A DNA stretch of 64,000 nt from CAZSBB01 sp964605235 (GCA_964605235.1 CAZSBB010000005.1:130011-194010); one strand, 5' to 3'; shown: positions 19,301 to 27,535, counted from the first letter of the stretch. The notes: a model not told the origin generated them from the sequence alone. A program made the numbers and translations.

Positions 19301-20311
19301 GCCGGCGTCGTGCCGCGCACCTACTGGCGCGGGTTCTACTCTCGCCTGCTGCTGCATGATGTGACCAGCTTCACCCGTCGGCCGGACATCTACGAGCCCT
19401 GGCAGTTGGCGCTCGATGCGTTCTGGCTCGACGATCCCTCCGTGCAGCATCACCCCTACTTCCGCGAACCGCTGCTGAAATCCGCCGGATCGGATGTGCT
19501 GGTGTCGGGCTACAGCGCTGCGGGCCGATGCCTGCTGGTGATCTCGAACCAGGGTTCAAGCGACGGCGTCACGACGCTGGCGTGGAGCGATCGGCCCGAA
19601 GCGCTGCGCGCGGTGCGCCACTTCGTCGACCTGGAAACCGGCGAGACGATCCACAGCGATGCCGCCGGGCTCAAGCTGTTTGTGCCGCAGGACGACTATC
19701 GGCTGGTGCTGGGCACGGTGGAACCGTGGGCCTGGCGCGCCAGCGCGGCGCTGCAAGCTGATTTGCCGGTGCAGTCCACGCTGGATCGGCGCGTGACGGT
19801 CCAACGGCTGGCGGAAGGTTTCCTGCAGTCGCCCGCCCTGGCGTCGGCGGCGAATGATCACGTCGTCACCACGAAGATGCTCGACCGGCTGGTGCAATGG
19901 GTCAACGGCGACGGCGCGGCAACGTATCGTTCCGCGCAGGACAATGCCGCCATGTCGCTGGCGGGCCGCTCGCTGCGCGTCGCGTCGCTGTGGAACCCCT
20001 CGCTGCGGGTGATGTTGGTGGCGCTCCACAACCCGGAGGCCCAGCCGCTGGTGCTGGATGAAACGCTGCGGGTGTCGCTGCTGGAGCAGGCCGGGGGACC
20101 CAGGCAGCGGTATGTGCGCTGGATCGATGACCCGGTGCTGGGCGCGCACGTCAACGGGGTGTTCGATTTGCAGCCCGGCGAAGCGCGGTTCGAACTGCTG
20201 CACTGGGGCGACAACACCCTGGGCCCGCTGACCGCCCAAAGCCCCGCGCCCTCGCGGCGGGCAATCCTGTTCCAGGCGGTGCAGGCCAACCGCGACGCCC
20301 ACGCGCGCTGA
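16325..20311 (+). CDS. Very large secreted DUF6067-related protein
   Basis: The 1328-residue protein starts with a signal peptide (NPLVLSWVILLSPALMWSVSA). A CBM9-like domain (about 25-240) is followed by beta-sandwich modules and a divergent DUF6067 module: ICWARRYVHGREGLL, PPYLWVGDDDRGLTF with CESDQG, and a barrel segment with STVYQDNQTH (Asp885). The ATG at 16325 has AGGAAA seven bases upstream; a GTG at 16301 overlapping the previous stop is the less likely start. It is the third gene of the pseudopilin operon and ends six bases from a convergent oxidoreductase gene. Compared with the other three paralogues its motifs are the most eroded, so a different substrate or a binding role is possible. 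Confidence 0.7.
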   Translation: MRNPLVLSWVILLSPALMWSVSASEPPLPPPPYLAVAATPLDLDASNVKHRAQLAKGLGFSASFSGLVEHESGNAGFVGDVLQPQFRVAHNARMLVLQVYMPLPYRRPVLARATTPAELERDDTVEVWIDPRHRDGRPRGDVFRVRGNLAGLAAFQRDEPEVGQFDMEWRSSGVFRTLPRDPDGYWAAVIGIPWDDLGGPPQPGDVWGFQAALRYPDPGMTATLSPTPRLNDTTRFARVCFTRDHANVSVVGPGRAVRKGALRLMPMFANPTAQARQVEVEVTALQGDQTIATRRHTFDLPASQIHISGNKRVDLDFSPASSDARDTRVRIVFRDVTADTVIYDQTLPVWREATDPLAALDQLYQTRFKLLVGPYPATGAFEYQIDSAAMQAARADLAQVRLTLSRDGQELVTQAHAITSAAASTGALMLPRVANGPLMPPGRYELVAAMLDAQGQEISRQSWAFERQIMPFEVEPRPGLSDIVPAPFTAPTIEGPAAICWARRYVHGREGLLTALTAADRDLLAGPVALQVRRGEQTRTLSATSAPVLRPHGVGQIDFEQTFADGALTVRVDGRMDYDGFYLFTFTSTSPDPIDGLHLLIPLQSQHATLFDTGLTSTNLWRESRPKPMGLLPAGDGVVWDSLTWKDDYRTRDQRQANMPPYLWVGDDDRGLTFSCESDQGTRNDPAQPAFTIERPDPKRVLLRVSLLNMAGTLDGTPFRLALQASPFKPMPEHHRLWRNATRQDAFVNSYLKNGRFVGKIFDYRANYPVYGRWLTLDYLRQMVAESKAAGVDWVSFAASATSESGGTPEYQQFWRQWSSPLDWEQSPKVVPGEKTQQLMRSLALPILPGLSEELPSNSSASNVDFRIWWLAQGVQAGLSTVYQDNQTHRFRLQPLTGYGYQRADGGWEPTSEVWNSRTFLRRATHVFAEAGVTDTPYVLPHLCNVALPGRSFSRAILVGEYGSSNLVPLDAFRVFTSKQWGYAVFWLNSPAAGVVPRTYWRGFYSRLLLHDVTSFTRRPDIYEPWQLALDAFWLDDPSVQHHPYFREPLLKSAGSDVLVSGYSAAGRCLLVISNQGSSDGVTTLAWSDRPEALRAVRHFVDLETGETIHSDAAGLKLFVPQDDYRLVLGTVEPWAWRASAALQADLPVQSTLDRRVTVQRLAEGFLQSPALASAANDHVVTTKMLDRLVQWVNGDGAATYRSAQDNAAMSLAGRSLRVASLWNPSLRVMLVALHNPEAQPLVLDETLRVSLLEQAGGPRQRYVRWIDDPVLGAHVNGVFDLQPGEARFELLHWGDNTLGPLTAQSPAPSRRAILFQAVQANRDAHAR

Positions 20312-20317
20312 CGCAGA

Positions 20318-21670
20318 TCAGGCGTAAGCGCCAAGGATTTCAGCGATCGACACCGCGCGATCCTGGGCGATGGAGCGGTTGGCGGCGGCGCCGATCGCCA
20401 TGGACCTTGCCCCGTCCAGGGCCGTGGCGAAGGTGTGCAGCGGATCGTCGGCCGGCATCTCGCCGGTGAACGCCGCCCGGTAGATGGCGAAGTCGCCCCC
20501 GCCGTGCCCCTCGGCGATGTTGGGCAGTTTCACCTCATACGCGATCGCGTCATGCGGCATGACATGCACGCGGTACTCGCGCGGCCAGCTCGTCACATAG
20601 AACCGTTTGGGGTCCGCCAGTTTCAGCCCCCCACCGTGTTCGGCAATGACGAAATGCTCCTGCCAACCGGGCGCCGGCTTGGCGTCGGTGATGCCCGTCT
20701 CCAGCCGGCCGTGGGTTCCGTTGAGCGCCAGGTTCCAGCCCTCAAATGGCGCCGCGGCGTTGAGCGTGTAGTTCATCACGCAGCCGCCGGCGTACTGCAC
20801 CGTCAGGGCGTGCGTGTCGTAGATGTCGATCTCATCGCGGTAGACGCACAGATCGCCTTCGTAGTCGGCAACGACATGCACCTGGTAGCCCAGTTCCAGC
20901 GAGCGTTGCTTCGCGTCGATGGGCGGGCGATACATCGGGCACTGCTGCGCCTGGTGACAGTCGCGGCAGCGGTTGGCGTGATCCGCGCCAAAGGGGCTGT
21001 GCTGCGCGCCGAAAAACCGGCGATGACCCCGGGCGTAGACGCTCTGCGGCTTGTCGCCCAGCCACCAGTTGGCGAGGTCGAAATGGTGGGTTGCTTTGGT
21101 GATGAGCAGACCGCCGCTGTTCCGCATCACCGCGTGCCAGCGGCGAAAGTAGGACCCGCCGTGCCCCTTGTAATCGAGATACCAGGTCAGATCGGCACTG
21201 AAGGGCGTGCCGATCGCGCCGCCGGCGACGAGTTCCTTAATTTTGCGGCACAGCGGAATATGCCGGTAGTTGAAGCCCATGACGATGGGTCGGCCTGCGC
21301 GGCGCTGAGCGTCGAGGATCGCCACCGCGTCATCGCCCAGCACGCACAGCGGCTTCTCGGTGATGACCTGGGCCCCGGCATCAAGCGCCTTGACGATCAC
21401 CGGCGCGTGCATTGACTCGGGCACGCATACCAGCACGAGCTGGGGCTGACGCTCACGCAACATGGCATCCACGTCCGCATAGACGGCGGCGCCGCGCAAG
21501 CCCCAGCGGGCGATGGCGTCGAGACAACGCTGGCGCACCGGGTCGCACAGGGCGACCACTTCGACGGCGGCGGCGTGTTCCTGCACCGCCGAACCGATCC
21601 AGTTCCCCGCGCGATGGCCGATGCCGACCACTGCCAGCCGCCGTCGCGTAGTCGGGTTGCTCGCGTTCAT
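20318..21670 (-). CDS. Gfo/Idh/MocA-family oxidoreductase
   Basis: The 450-residue product has an N-terminal Rossmann fold (RRLAVVGIGHRAGNW, a GxGxxx nucleotide site), the EKPLC block (about residue 105) typical of this NAD(P)-dependent sugar dehydrogenase family, and the Gfo C-terminal domain with ITKATHHFDLANWW. A Cys-rich insertion (CRDCHQAQQCPMY, about residues 230-245) is unusual and could bind metal. The ATG at 21670 has a GGAG/AGGG SD and overlaps the upstream stop in an ATGA; the longer frame to 21700 lies inside the previous gene. It is the last gene of the GntR operon and probably oxidises or epimerises a released monosaccharide. Confidence 0.85.
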   Translation of the reverse strand: MNASNPTTRRRLAVVGIGHRAGNWIGSAVQEHAAAVEVVALCDPVRQRCLDAIARWGLRGAAVYADVDAMLRERQPQLVLVCVPESMHAPVIVKALDAGAQVITEKPLCVLGDDAVAILDAQRRAGRPIVMGFNYRHIPLCRKIKELVAGGAIGTPFSADLTWYLDYKGHGGSYFRRWHAVMRNSGGLLITKATHHFDLANWWLGDKPQSVYARGHRRFFGAQHSPFGADHANRCRDCHQAQQCPMYRPPIDAKQRSLELGYQVHVVADYEGDLCVYRDEIDIYDTHALTVQYAGGCVMNYTLNAAAPFEGWNLALNGTHGRLETGITDAKPAPGWQEHFVIAEHGGGLKLADPKRFYVTSWPREYRVHVMPHDAIAYEVKLPNIAEGHGGGDFAIYRAAFTGEMPADDPLHTFATALDGARSMAIGAAANRSIAQDRAVSIAEILGAYA

Positions 21671-22848
21671 GTTCCCTGCTCCGTGGTGCGGGAAAGCCAT
21701 TGCGCCATGGCCTGGATGGTGAATATGGCGCCCGTGTCGCGCAAGTGGTAGGGCGTGGCCTCGCTGCCGTCGGGGACATGCAGCAACTCGATGACCGCGC
21801 CCAACAGGCGCGGATCCTGCGGCTGGGTGATCTGCATGGACAGGGCGAACTGCAGGGCCCGGTCGGCGAGGGCGGGCAGCGACGGATCGTCACTCTGGCT
21901 GGCGGCGTCCATGAACATCAGGGCGGCGCACGCCGAACCTGACGCAACCTGCCCGAAGGACGCGGTGCGGAAATCCTGGCGCGTGTCCCGGAACAAGCCG
22001 CCATCGGTGCGCAGGGCCTGGCGATACCACTCGACGCTGCGCTGGAAGCAGAACAGGTAGCTGGGATCGCCGGTGGCGTTCCACAAAGCGAGCATCGGCC
22101 GACCCCACCAGTAGGCGTGGCGCGGATGCAGGCTGCGCGTCTGGCGCAGCGCCGGCTGGTAACGAACCCAATTCCCCGGCGGCTCCTCATCCGCCAGCAG
22201 ACGACCGGCGATCTGCTGCCCGATGGCGAGGAAGCCGGCCTGCGGATCACAGGCATGGCCGCGCGTCCAGACTGCACCGTCAAGCAACGGGCGGCCAGCG
22301 CCAAAATGTTGGCGCTCCACGAAGGTCCGTTGCGTCGGATCGTACAAGTCGCGGAGCAATCCCGCGTCGGTGATCACGGCATGCTTCGCCACCCAGTGCA
22401 AACAAGCCACCGCGGCCTGAGCGTAGGACGCCTCGCCGGTCGCGTCGGCGAGCACGAACAGCCCCTCGATCGCTTCGAGCTGGGCGGAAGTGTTGATCAA
22501 GTCGGGGAAATCCTCGTAGCCCAGCATCAGCCCGGCGTCAGGCCCGTCGTGCAACTGGTTGTCCAGCAGAAACCGGGCGGCGCCGCGTGCCGGCTCGAGC
22601 CAGGCCGGCCCCAGATGCTCGGCCGCCATGACCCAGGCCTTGATCGCCTGCCCGGCGTGCCAGAGGGGACAGAAGAAGCTGCGCCGACCGGTGGACAGCC
22701 GCCACTCGCCCCAGATCGAGCCGACGAAGGTCTTGAGCAGATGACGCCGACGGTGCGCGTCATCCACTTCCTCCTCCTGGCGCACTTGCTGCGACGCCAG
22801 GAAGCGGCACGCCAGTTCCAATCGCGAACGTACATCATGGTGATTCAT
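21667..22848 (-). CDS. Predicted alpha/alpha-barrel (six-hairpin glycosidase-like) protein
   Basis: The 393-residue product consists of repeated amphipathic helices with aromatic-rich turns (FFCPLWHAGQAIKAWVMAAE, VWTRGHACDPQAGFLAIGQQ, AYWWGRPMLALWNATGDP), the pattern of (alpha/alpha)6-barrel glycosidases, lyases and epimerases. I do not recognise the family, and no catalytic pair can be assigned with confidence. No signal peptide is seen. Both ends overlap neighbours by ATGA, between a sulfatase and a sugar oxidoreductase, so an intracellular glycoside hydrolase, lyase or sugar-modifying role is inferred from context. Confidence 0.6.
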   Translation of the reverse strand: MNHHDVRSRLELACRFLASQQVRQEEEVDDAHRRRHLLKTFVGSIWGEWRLSTGRRSFFCPLWHAGQAIKAWVMAAEHLGPAWLEPARGAARFLLDNQLHDGPDAGLMLGYEDFPDLINTSAQLEAIEGLFVLADATGEASYAQAAVACLHWVAKHAVITDAGLLRDLYDPTQRTFVERQHFGAGRPLLDGAVWTRGHACDPQAGFLAIGQQIAGRLLADEEPPGNWVRYQPALRQTRSLHPRHAYWWGRPMLALWNATGDPSYLFCFQRSVEWYRQALRTDGGLFRDTRQDFRTASFGQVASGSACAALMFMDAASQSDDPSLPALADRALQFALSMQITQPQDPRLLGAVIELLHVPDGSEATPYHLRDTGAIFTIQAMAQWLSRTTEQGT

Positions 22849-24266
22849 GTCAACGGATTCTCCAGCAGGCTGTAGCGCGCCATGGTCGTGAAGGGGTCGT
22901 CCACCGCCTGCATCTGTTGGACCAGTTGTTCGCGCAGGGCGCGCAGGTCCACGGCATGCTCGGGCTGCAGAGCCAGATTGGTGCGCTCGTCCGGATCGCG
23001 TTCCAGGTCGAACAGCTCGTCCTGATCATTGGGCCGGTACACGTATTTCCACCGGCGGGTGCGCAGGCCCCGGATGCAGTCGTGAAACCCTGCGCCATAA
23101 TGCTGCAGCAGCAGATGGTCGCGTCCACGGGCGGCGGCATCGCGCGTCAGCGGCAACAGGCTGCGACTGGTCGGCGGCAGGTCCGCCGGGTCCGCGACGC
23201 CGTCCAGACAGGTCGCCAGCACATCGCAAAGGCTGACCATCTGCTGCGACTGGCGTAAAGCCGCTCCGCCCGGGGGAGCGACGATCAGGGGAATGCGGAT
23301 GATGTCGTCGTAGAGGTAGGCGCCTTTGCCGATGCGGCCGTGTCGCCCCATCATCTCGCCGTGGTCGGACATGAACATGACGCCGACCTGCGCGCCACGT
23401 TCGGACTCCGCCAGCGTGTTCAGCAGCAAACCCAGGGCGTGGTCGACCAGTTCGCACATGCCCAGATAGCACGCCAGCGCCGCGGCGACCTCGGGCCAGC
23501 GTCCCTGCACGGGCGTGTCATTGTGCATGTTCAACTGCCGACGGTAGCAGGTCGGGGTCGTGGGCAGCGGGTCGTCGTAACTCGCCGGTCGCGGGATGTC
23601 CTGCGGGCGATAGTGCGCCGCGATCGATTCGGGGCAGCGCCACGGCACATGCGGCGACACGGTGGAGACAAACAGCAGAAACGGTTGCGGTTGCGCCAGC
23701 AAGGCGCGCAGTCGAGTCCGGGCGGCGGCGGCGATCTGCATCGGCTCGGTCTGGCTCGGATCGATCGCGGCGGTCTGGGCGACGACGCTGCGCCAGCCCT
23801 CGCCGGGGATGCGCAGCACGTCGCGCAGGGGCGGCGCCGCTGCCTGGGGGTCATGGTTGCCCTGGCCGGTGTCGTAGCTGTCATAGCCGCGCCGGTCGGG
23901 CCCTTCCTGCACGCCGACGTGCCATTTACCAACATACGCCGTGCGGCAGCCGGCTTGGCGCATCCGGTCGCCCAGCGTGGGAATGCGCGCGGGCAGTTCA
24001 TGCACCAGCGCCACGCGCTTGCCGGTGTTGTGCACCAACTCATGCTGATGCGGCAACAGACCGGTCTGGCAGGACGCCCGCGCCGGCGTGCAGACCGGCG
24101 TGGGGCAATAGGCCTGGTGGAACGTCGTGCCCCGCGCCGCCAGCGCGGATAAGTGCGGGGTGCGCACCAGCGTGCCGGGCGCACAGGTCGCGGCGTGCTG
24201 CTGGTCAGACATGAAAATCAGCCAACTGGTCGGGCGTGAGCCGGAGGTATTGATCGGCGTGTTCAT
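22845..24266 (-). CDS. Sulfatase (type I, Cys-type formylglycine)
   Basis: The 473-residue protein shows IFMSDQQHAAT near the N-terminus, the signature CTPAR with Cys59, YVGKWHVG and FMSDHGEMMGRHG, and ends with LFDLERDPDERTNLA. No signal peptide is visible. The start has GAGG six bases upstream of the ATG and overlaps the GntR stop in an ATGA. It is the second gene of the GntR operon and is divergent, across the GntR gene, from another sulfatase; the two differ in their active-site neighbourhood and probably act on different sulfate positions. Confidence 0.9.
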   Translation of the reverse strand: MNTPINTSGSRPTSWLIFMSDQQHAATCAPGTLVRTPHLSALAARGTTFHQAYCPTPVCTPARASCQTGLLPHQHELVHNTGKRVALVHELPARIPTLGDRMRQAGCRTAYVGKWHVGVQEGPDRRGYDSYDTGQGNHDPQAAAPPLRDVLRIPGEGWRSVVAQTAAIDPSQTEPMQIAAAARTRLRALLAQPQPFLLFVSTVSPHVPWRCPESIAAHYRPQDIPRPASYDDPLPTTPTCYRRQLNMHNDTPVQGRWPEVAAALACYLGMCELVDHALGLLLNTLAESERGAQVGVMFMSDHGEMMGRHGRIGKGAYLYDDIIRIPLIVAPPGGAALRQSQQMVSLCDVLATCLDGVADPADLPPTSRSLLPLTRDAAARGRDHLLLQHYGAGFHDCIRGLRTRRWKYVYRPNDQDELFDLERDPDERTNLALQPEHAVDLRALREQLVQQMQAVDDPFTTMARYSLLENPLT

Positions 24267-25498
24267 GGCGACCTCTTGCGGCCGGGGCGCGCGGGAGCGC
24301 GTGCAGCAGCGCCAGCGGGTGACGAAAAGCGGACCCCGCGCCCCTGCGTCTGCCCCAGCGGGAGCACCAGGATGCCTCGGGTATTCCGCTGCTGCTCGAG
24401 GGCGTCGGCGGTCTGGGCATCCACCGGCTGGAGCCGCTCGACCGTGCGTGGGACCGGCTCGCGCGCCAACAGCCGCTGCAGCAGACGAAGCGCCGTCGCC
24501 ATCTGCTCCCAGGGATCAAACGGCACTTCATGCCAGTGCTGTCGATAGGGCAGGCGCGCCCCGAGATTGGTCTGCGTCGCCAGCAGCGGCGGTTGCTTCG
24601 GTTGCAGGTTGCTGACCGCCTTGTCGACGCCCAGCGCCAGCACATCGTCAAACACCACAATGGCGTCGGGCGGCTGGCGTCCCTGCAACATGGCCCGGGT
24701 GACGGCGAAACTCTGCGCCGGGGTGTAGCTGTCAGTTGACATCTGGAGCGCCGCGGGCAGCACCGCGCGATGCATGGCTTTGATCGAGGCGACCGCCCGG
24801 TGAATGTCGTGTGCGGGCGTGATGGGGCCGGTGAGGGTGGCGATCCGCCGCGCCCCGTCCCGGCGCACGCACTCGACGAGCCGCTGCGCCAGCCTGAAGT
24901 AGTCGAACATGACCACCGGGCAGCGCAACTGGCCCGAGGCGGCCTGTCCGCATTCGACGATGGGCAGGTCCAGGTCGAGGATGCGCCGCATCAGGGGCTC
25001 AGCGCGGTCGGGGATATGTCCCACCACGATCAAGCCGCGCACCTCGCCGCGCTCGATGGCGTTCATCAGGTCGGGCTCGACCAGGTGTTCGCTCAGGCCG
25101 CTTTTCTCTTCAAGCATGATGCCGTGAAAGAAGCGGAAGCGGAGTTGGGCCTGATGGAGCAGGCGTGCGACGGCGGGAATGGCGACGCAGTTGTACGGGC
25201 TGCCCTGCAGCAGCAGCAGCGGCCGGGTGAGCACGGCCACGTACTGAAGCTTCGCGGCGCGGTCGGGGTTGACGACCGTGCCGGCGCGGCGGCGGCGCAG
25301 CAGCCAGCCTTCGTCGGCCAGTTGCTTGAGGGCGTGCTGGGCGGTGGTGCGCCCCACGCCGTATTCGGCGGCAAAGTCATCGAGACTGGGCAGCACCTGT
25401 CCGGGCGCCAGCACGCCGCGGGTGATGGCGGACCTGATCTTCGCCGCCAGCTGGTGTCGCGGGGCCGACGTGCCGGAAACAGGGGTGGCGTCGGTCAT
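24263..25498 (-). CDS. GntR-family regulator with LacI-type effector domain
   Basis: The 411-residue protein has a winged helix-turn-helix (about 12-80: PSLDDFAAEYGVGRTTAQHA and GWLLRRRRAGTVV) followed by a periplasmic-binding-protein-like sugar-sensing domain (about 85-370, with GLIVVGHIPD and ARRIATLTGP). The last 30 residues are Ala/Arg/Pro rich. The gene has no SD: its -10 (ATTCTA on the plus strand, 25505-25510) sits so close that the transcript should begin at or near the ATG, suggesting a leaderless mRNA. It is the first gene of an operon with a sulfatase, the alpha/alpha-barrel protein and the oxidoreductase, and it is probably autoregulated through GACGTC sites. Confidence 0.85.
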   Translation of the reverse strand: MTDATPVSGTSAPRHQLAAKIRSAITRGVLAPGQVLPSLDDFAAEYGVGRTTAQHALKQLADEGWLLRRRRAGTVVNPDRAAKLQYVAVLTRPLLLLQGSPYNCVAIPAVARLLHQAQLRFRFFHGIMLEEKSGLSEHLVEPDLMNAIERGEVRGLIVVGHIPDRAEPLMRRILDLDLPIVECGQAASGQLRCPVVMFDYFRLAQRLVECVRRDGARRIATLTGPITPAHDIHRAVASIKAMHRAVLPAALQMSTDSYTPAQSFAVTRAMLQGRQPPDAIVVFDDVLALGVDKAVSNLQPKQPPLLATQTNLGARLPYRQHWHEVPFDPWEQMATALRLLQRLLAREPVPRTVERLQPVDAQTADALEQQRNTRGILVLPLGQTQGRGVRFSSPAGAAARAPARPGRKRSP

Positions 25499-25504
25499 GG
25501 ACTG

Positions 25505-25543
25505 ATTCTACAATATTGACGCTTGCTCATCAATCTGACGTCA
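25505..25543 (-). promoter_or_regulatory. GntR promoter with TGACGTCA operator pair
   Basis: On the minus strand TTGATG (25528-25533) and TAGAAT (25505-25510) are separated by 17 bp. TGACGTCA (25536-25543) lies just upstream of the -35, and a second half-matching site, CGTCAATA on the minus strand (within 25514-25522), lies in the spacer, about 19 bp away. The arrangement matches that before the GH35-like gene. TGACGTCA also lies 20 bases upstream of the divergent sulfatase ATG at 25563, so that gene may be controlled by it too. Confidence 0.6.
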
Positions 25544-25562
25544 TAAGCAGCACTGGCACGCC

Positions 25563-26975
25563 ATGGCTGACCGCCCCCACCTGTTGATCCTGATGTCCGA
25601 CCAGCATCACCACCGGGCGCTGGGTTGCGCCGGGCATCCGCTGGTGCGCACGCCCAACCTCGACGCCCTGGCGGCGCGCGGCGTGCGTTTCGCAGATGCG
25701 TCATGCGCCTTCCCCTTGTGCGTGCCCTCACGGGCGGCGCTGATGACCGCCCGGGCCTGCCATCGCCTGGGCGTGCTGGACAACGGCGGCCACCTGCCGG
25801 CGGATGTGCCCACCTGGGCGCATGGCCTGAGCCGGGCCGGCTATCGCACCGTGTTGTGCGGGCGGATGCACTTTGTGGGCGGCGACCAGCTGCACGGATT
25901 CCTGGAGCGCCGCGTGGGCGATGTTTCACCGGGCTGGGTCGGCCGCAACGTCGCCTGTGAACGCGACCGCGGCTACTTCGGCATCACCGCCGCCCGCGAC
26001 CACGCCGCAGCCGGGCACACCGCGTTTCTGGCGTATGACCGCGCCGTCGCCGCCGAGGCCCAGCGCCTCATCTACGAGCACGAGACCAGCGGCGACCCGC
26101 GCCCGTTGTGCCTGGTCGTCTCGTGGATCGGACCGCACGACCCCTTCATCGCACCCCCGCGCTTCTTCCAGCAGTACGACGGCCGAACCGAGCTTCCCCC
26201 CAATCATGACGCCATCCCGCCGCACGCGCTGATCGCCCGCCGCGCCGCCCAGCAAGGCGCCGCGCAGACGCCGCCTGAAGTCACGCAGCGCGCCCTGGCG
26301 GCCTACCTGGGTCTGATCAGCTTCATCGACGAACTCATCGGCGACGTGCTGCTGGCGTGGAACAGTTGCCCCGCGCTGGCGCCCAACAGCATCACCCTTT
26401 ACACCAGCGATCACGGCGAGATGGCGGGGGAATTCGGTTTGTGGGGCAAGGACAACTTCATGCAGGCGGCGGTCGCGGTGCCCTTGATCCTCGCCTGGCC
26501 GGGACATTGGCCCCGCGGCGCGGAGCGTGCGACGCCGGTGAGCCTGCTGGACGTCGGCCCAACTCTGCTGGAGGCGGTCGACGCCCCCCCGCTGCCCCGC
26601 GTCGATGGCGTCTCACTGCTGCCGCTGCTGCACGACCCACACGCGCAGGCCGACCGCGTCGTGCTGGCGGAGATGACCCCGCCGGCGCGCATGGTGCGCC
26701 AAGGTCCCTGGAAATTCATTAACGATCCGCAGCATGGGCCCGCGTTGTTCAACCTTGCTGAGGATCCGCAGGAACGGGTGAATCTGGCGGGGCGGCCCGA
26801 ACACGCGAACCGCTGCGAGGTGTTCGAGCAACTGGCCCACCGCGACGGCTGGGATGCCGCGAACCTGGCGCGGCAACGTGAGCAGCGGCAGCCCGAGCAA
26901 GCGTATCTGTCGGCCTGGGGACGCGAGACCGCCGCACGTGATCCAATCCAATGGGCTCCGCCGGCTCCGCTGTAA
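25563..26975 (+). CDS. Sulfatase (type I, Cys-type formylglycine)
   Basis: The 470-residue product begins with HLLILMSDQHHHRALG and has the signature CVPSR with Cys53, then TVLCGRMHFVG and LYTSDHGEMAGEFG. The C-terminus has LFNLAEDPQERVNLAGRP. In the metal-binding block DQH replaces the more common DD, as in choline-sulfatase-like and other divergent subfamilies. No signal peptide is visible. It is divergent from the GntR regulator across a 64-base spacer with operator-like sites, and is followed by a 650-base region of dead gene fragments. Confidence 0.9.
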   Translation: MADRPHLLILMSDQHHHRALGCAGHPLVRTPNLDALAARGVRFADASCAFPLCVPSRAALMTARACHRLGVLDNGGHLPADVPTWAHGLSRAGYRTVLCGRMHFVGGDQLHGFLERRVGDVSPGWVGRNVACERDRGYFGITAARDHAAAGHTAFLAYDRAVAAEAQRLIYEHETSGDPRPLCLVVSWIGPHDPFIAPPRFFQQYDGRTELPPNHDAIPPHALIARRAAQQGAAQTPPEVTQRALAAYLGLISFIDELIGDVLLAWNSCPALAPNSITLYTSDHGEMAGEFGLWGKDNFMQAAVAVPLILAWPGHWPRGAERATPVSLLDVGPTLLEAVDAPPLPRVDGVSLLPLLHDPHAQADRVVLAEMTPPARMVRQGPWKFINDPQHGPALFNLAEDPQERVNLAGRPEHANRCEVFEQLAHRDGWDAANLARQREQRQPEQAYLSAWGRETAARDPIQWAPPAPL

Positions 26976-27054
26976 GCGCAGTCATCAAGGAATCATTCGT
27001 ACCCCGACGCAGCATTACGCCGGGCATGGCGAGCACGTTTTCACCACGCCGCCC

Positions 27055-27243
27055 ACCATCCGCGTCGGCGTCGCCGATTGCCAGACCGCCGGCATCGCCA
27101 AGCGCGACGACCGCGGCCGCATGATCGACATCCACGCCATGTGGCACCGTCGCATCGAACTGACCATGAACGACGACACCGACCCGACGCTGCTGGACGT
27201 CGCCGGGGCGGTCAACGTGCTGCCGGCCTTTGGGGGGTACGAG
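27055..27243 (+). pseudogene. Tyrosine recombinase (integrase) C-terminal remnant
   Basis: The frame encodes TAGIAKRDDRGRMIDIHAM joined directly to RRIELTMNDDTDPTLLDVAG and AVNVLPAF. In intact integrases of this kind, about 25 residues holding the RHTFGTHL block lie between IHAL and the LTMN segment, so an internal deletion has removed catalytic residues. The catalytic Tyr of 'YTDP' is Asp here (DDTDP). No start or N-terminal part is visible. A closely related tail lies at 60530-60715. Confidence 0.65.
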
Positions 27244-27287
27244 GTCCGACATGCCGCGCTGAGACAAGCACGTCTACCCTCCCACGC

Positions 27288-27325
27288 CTGGCGATCTCGC
27301 TCTACTGGTCCTTGCGTGAGACGCC
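27288..27325 (+). pseudogene. Fragment of AbiE-type antitoxin gene 3' end
   Basis: The segment encodes LAISLYWSLRETP. Its last 29 bases (27297-27325) match 27 of 29 bases at 61742-61770, inside the antitoxin gene that ends LSLYLSLRETPDER. It lies after an integrase tail in the same order and orientation as in the 60.5-61.8 kb region, and is cut off by the OrfA remnant. Confidence 0.55.
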
Positions 27326-27497
27326 GGCTGGCTTTCATCCCGCTGTACTGCTGACGCCAATGGTGGAATGTCGCCTGGCTCACGCTGAATGCTGGCAACA
27401 CCTGCCCCGGCAACTGCGCGGCATTCAGCAGCCGATCCGCCTTCTGTAGCTACTTCACGACCAGCTTGGCACTGTGACGAACTCGCTTGCCTGACAT
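27326..27497 (-). pseudogene. IS3-family OrfA remnant (transposase HTH subunit)
   Basis: On the minus strand the ATG at 27497, preceded by AAGGAGA, opens MSGKRVRHSAKLVVK, then an in-frame TAG, then LQKADRLLNAAQL and FSVSQATFHHWRQQYSGMK. This is the start of an IS3-type OrfA with its HTH ('VSQATFHRWR-QYGGMK'). Homology stops at about 27326, where the antitoxin fragment begins, so the element is truncated and has a stop codon; OrfB is absent. Confidence 0.65.
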
Positions 27498-27535
27498 CAG
27501 AGTCTCCTTGGCCCCGGGAGCCGGTAAAGACTCTC

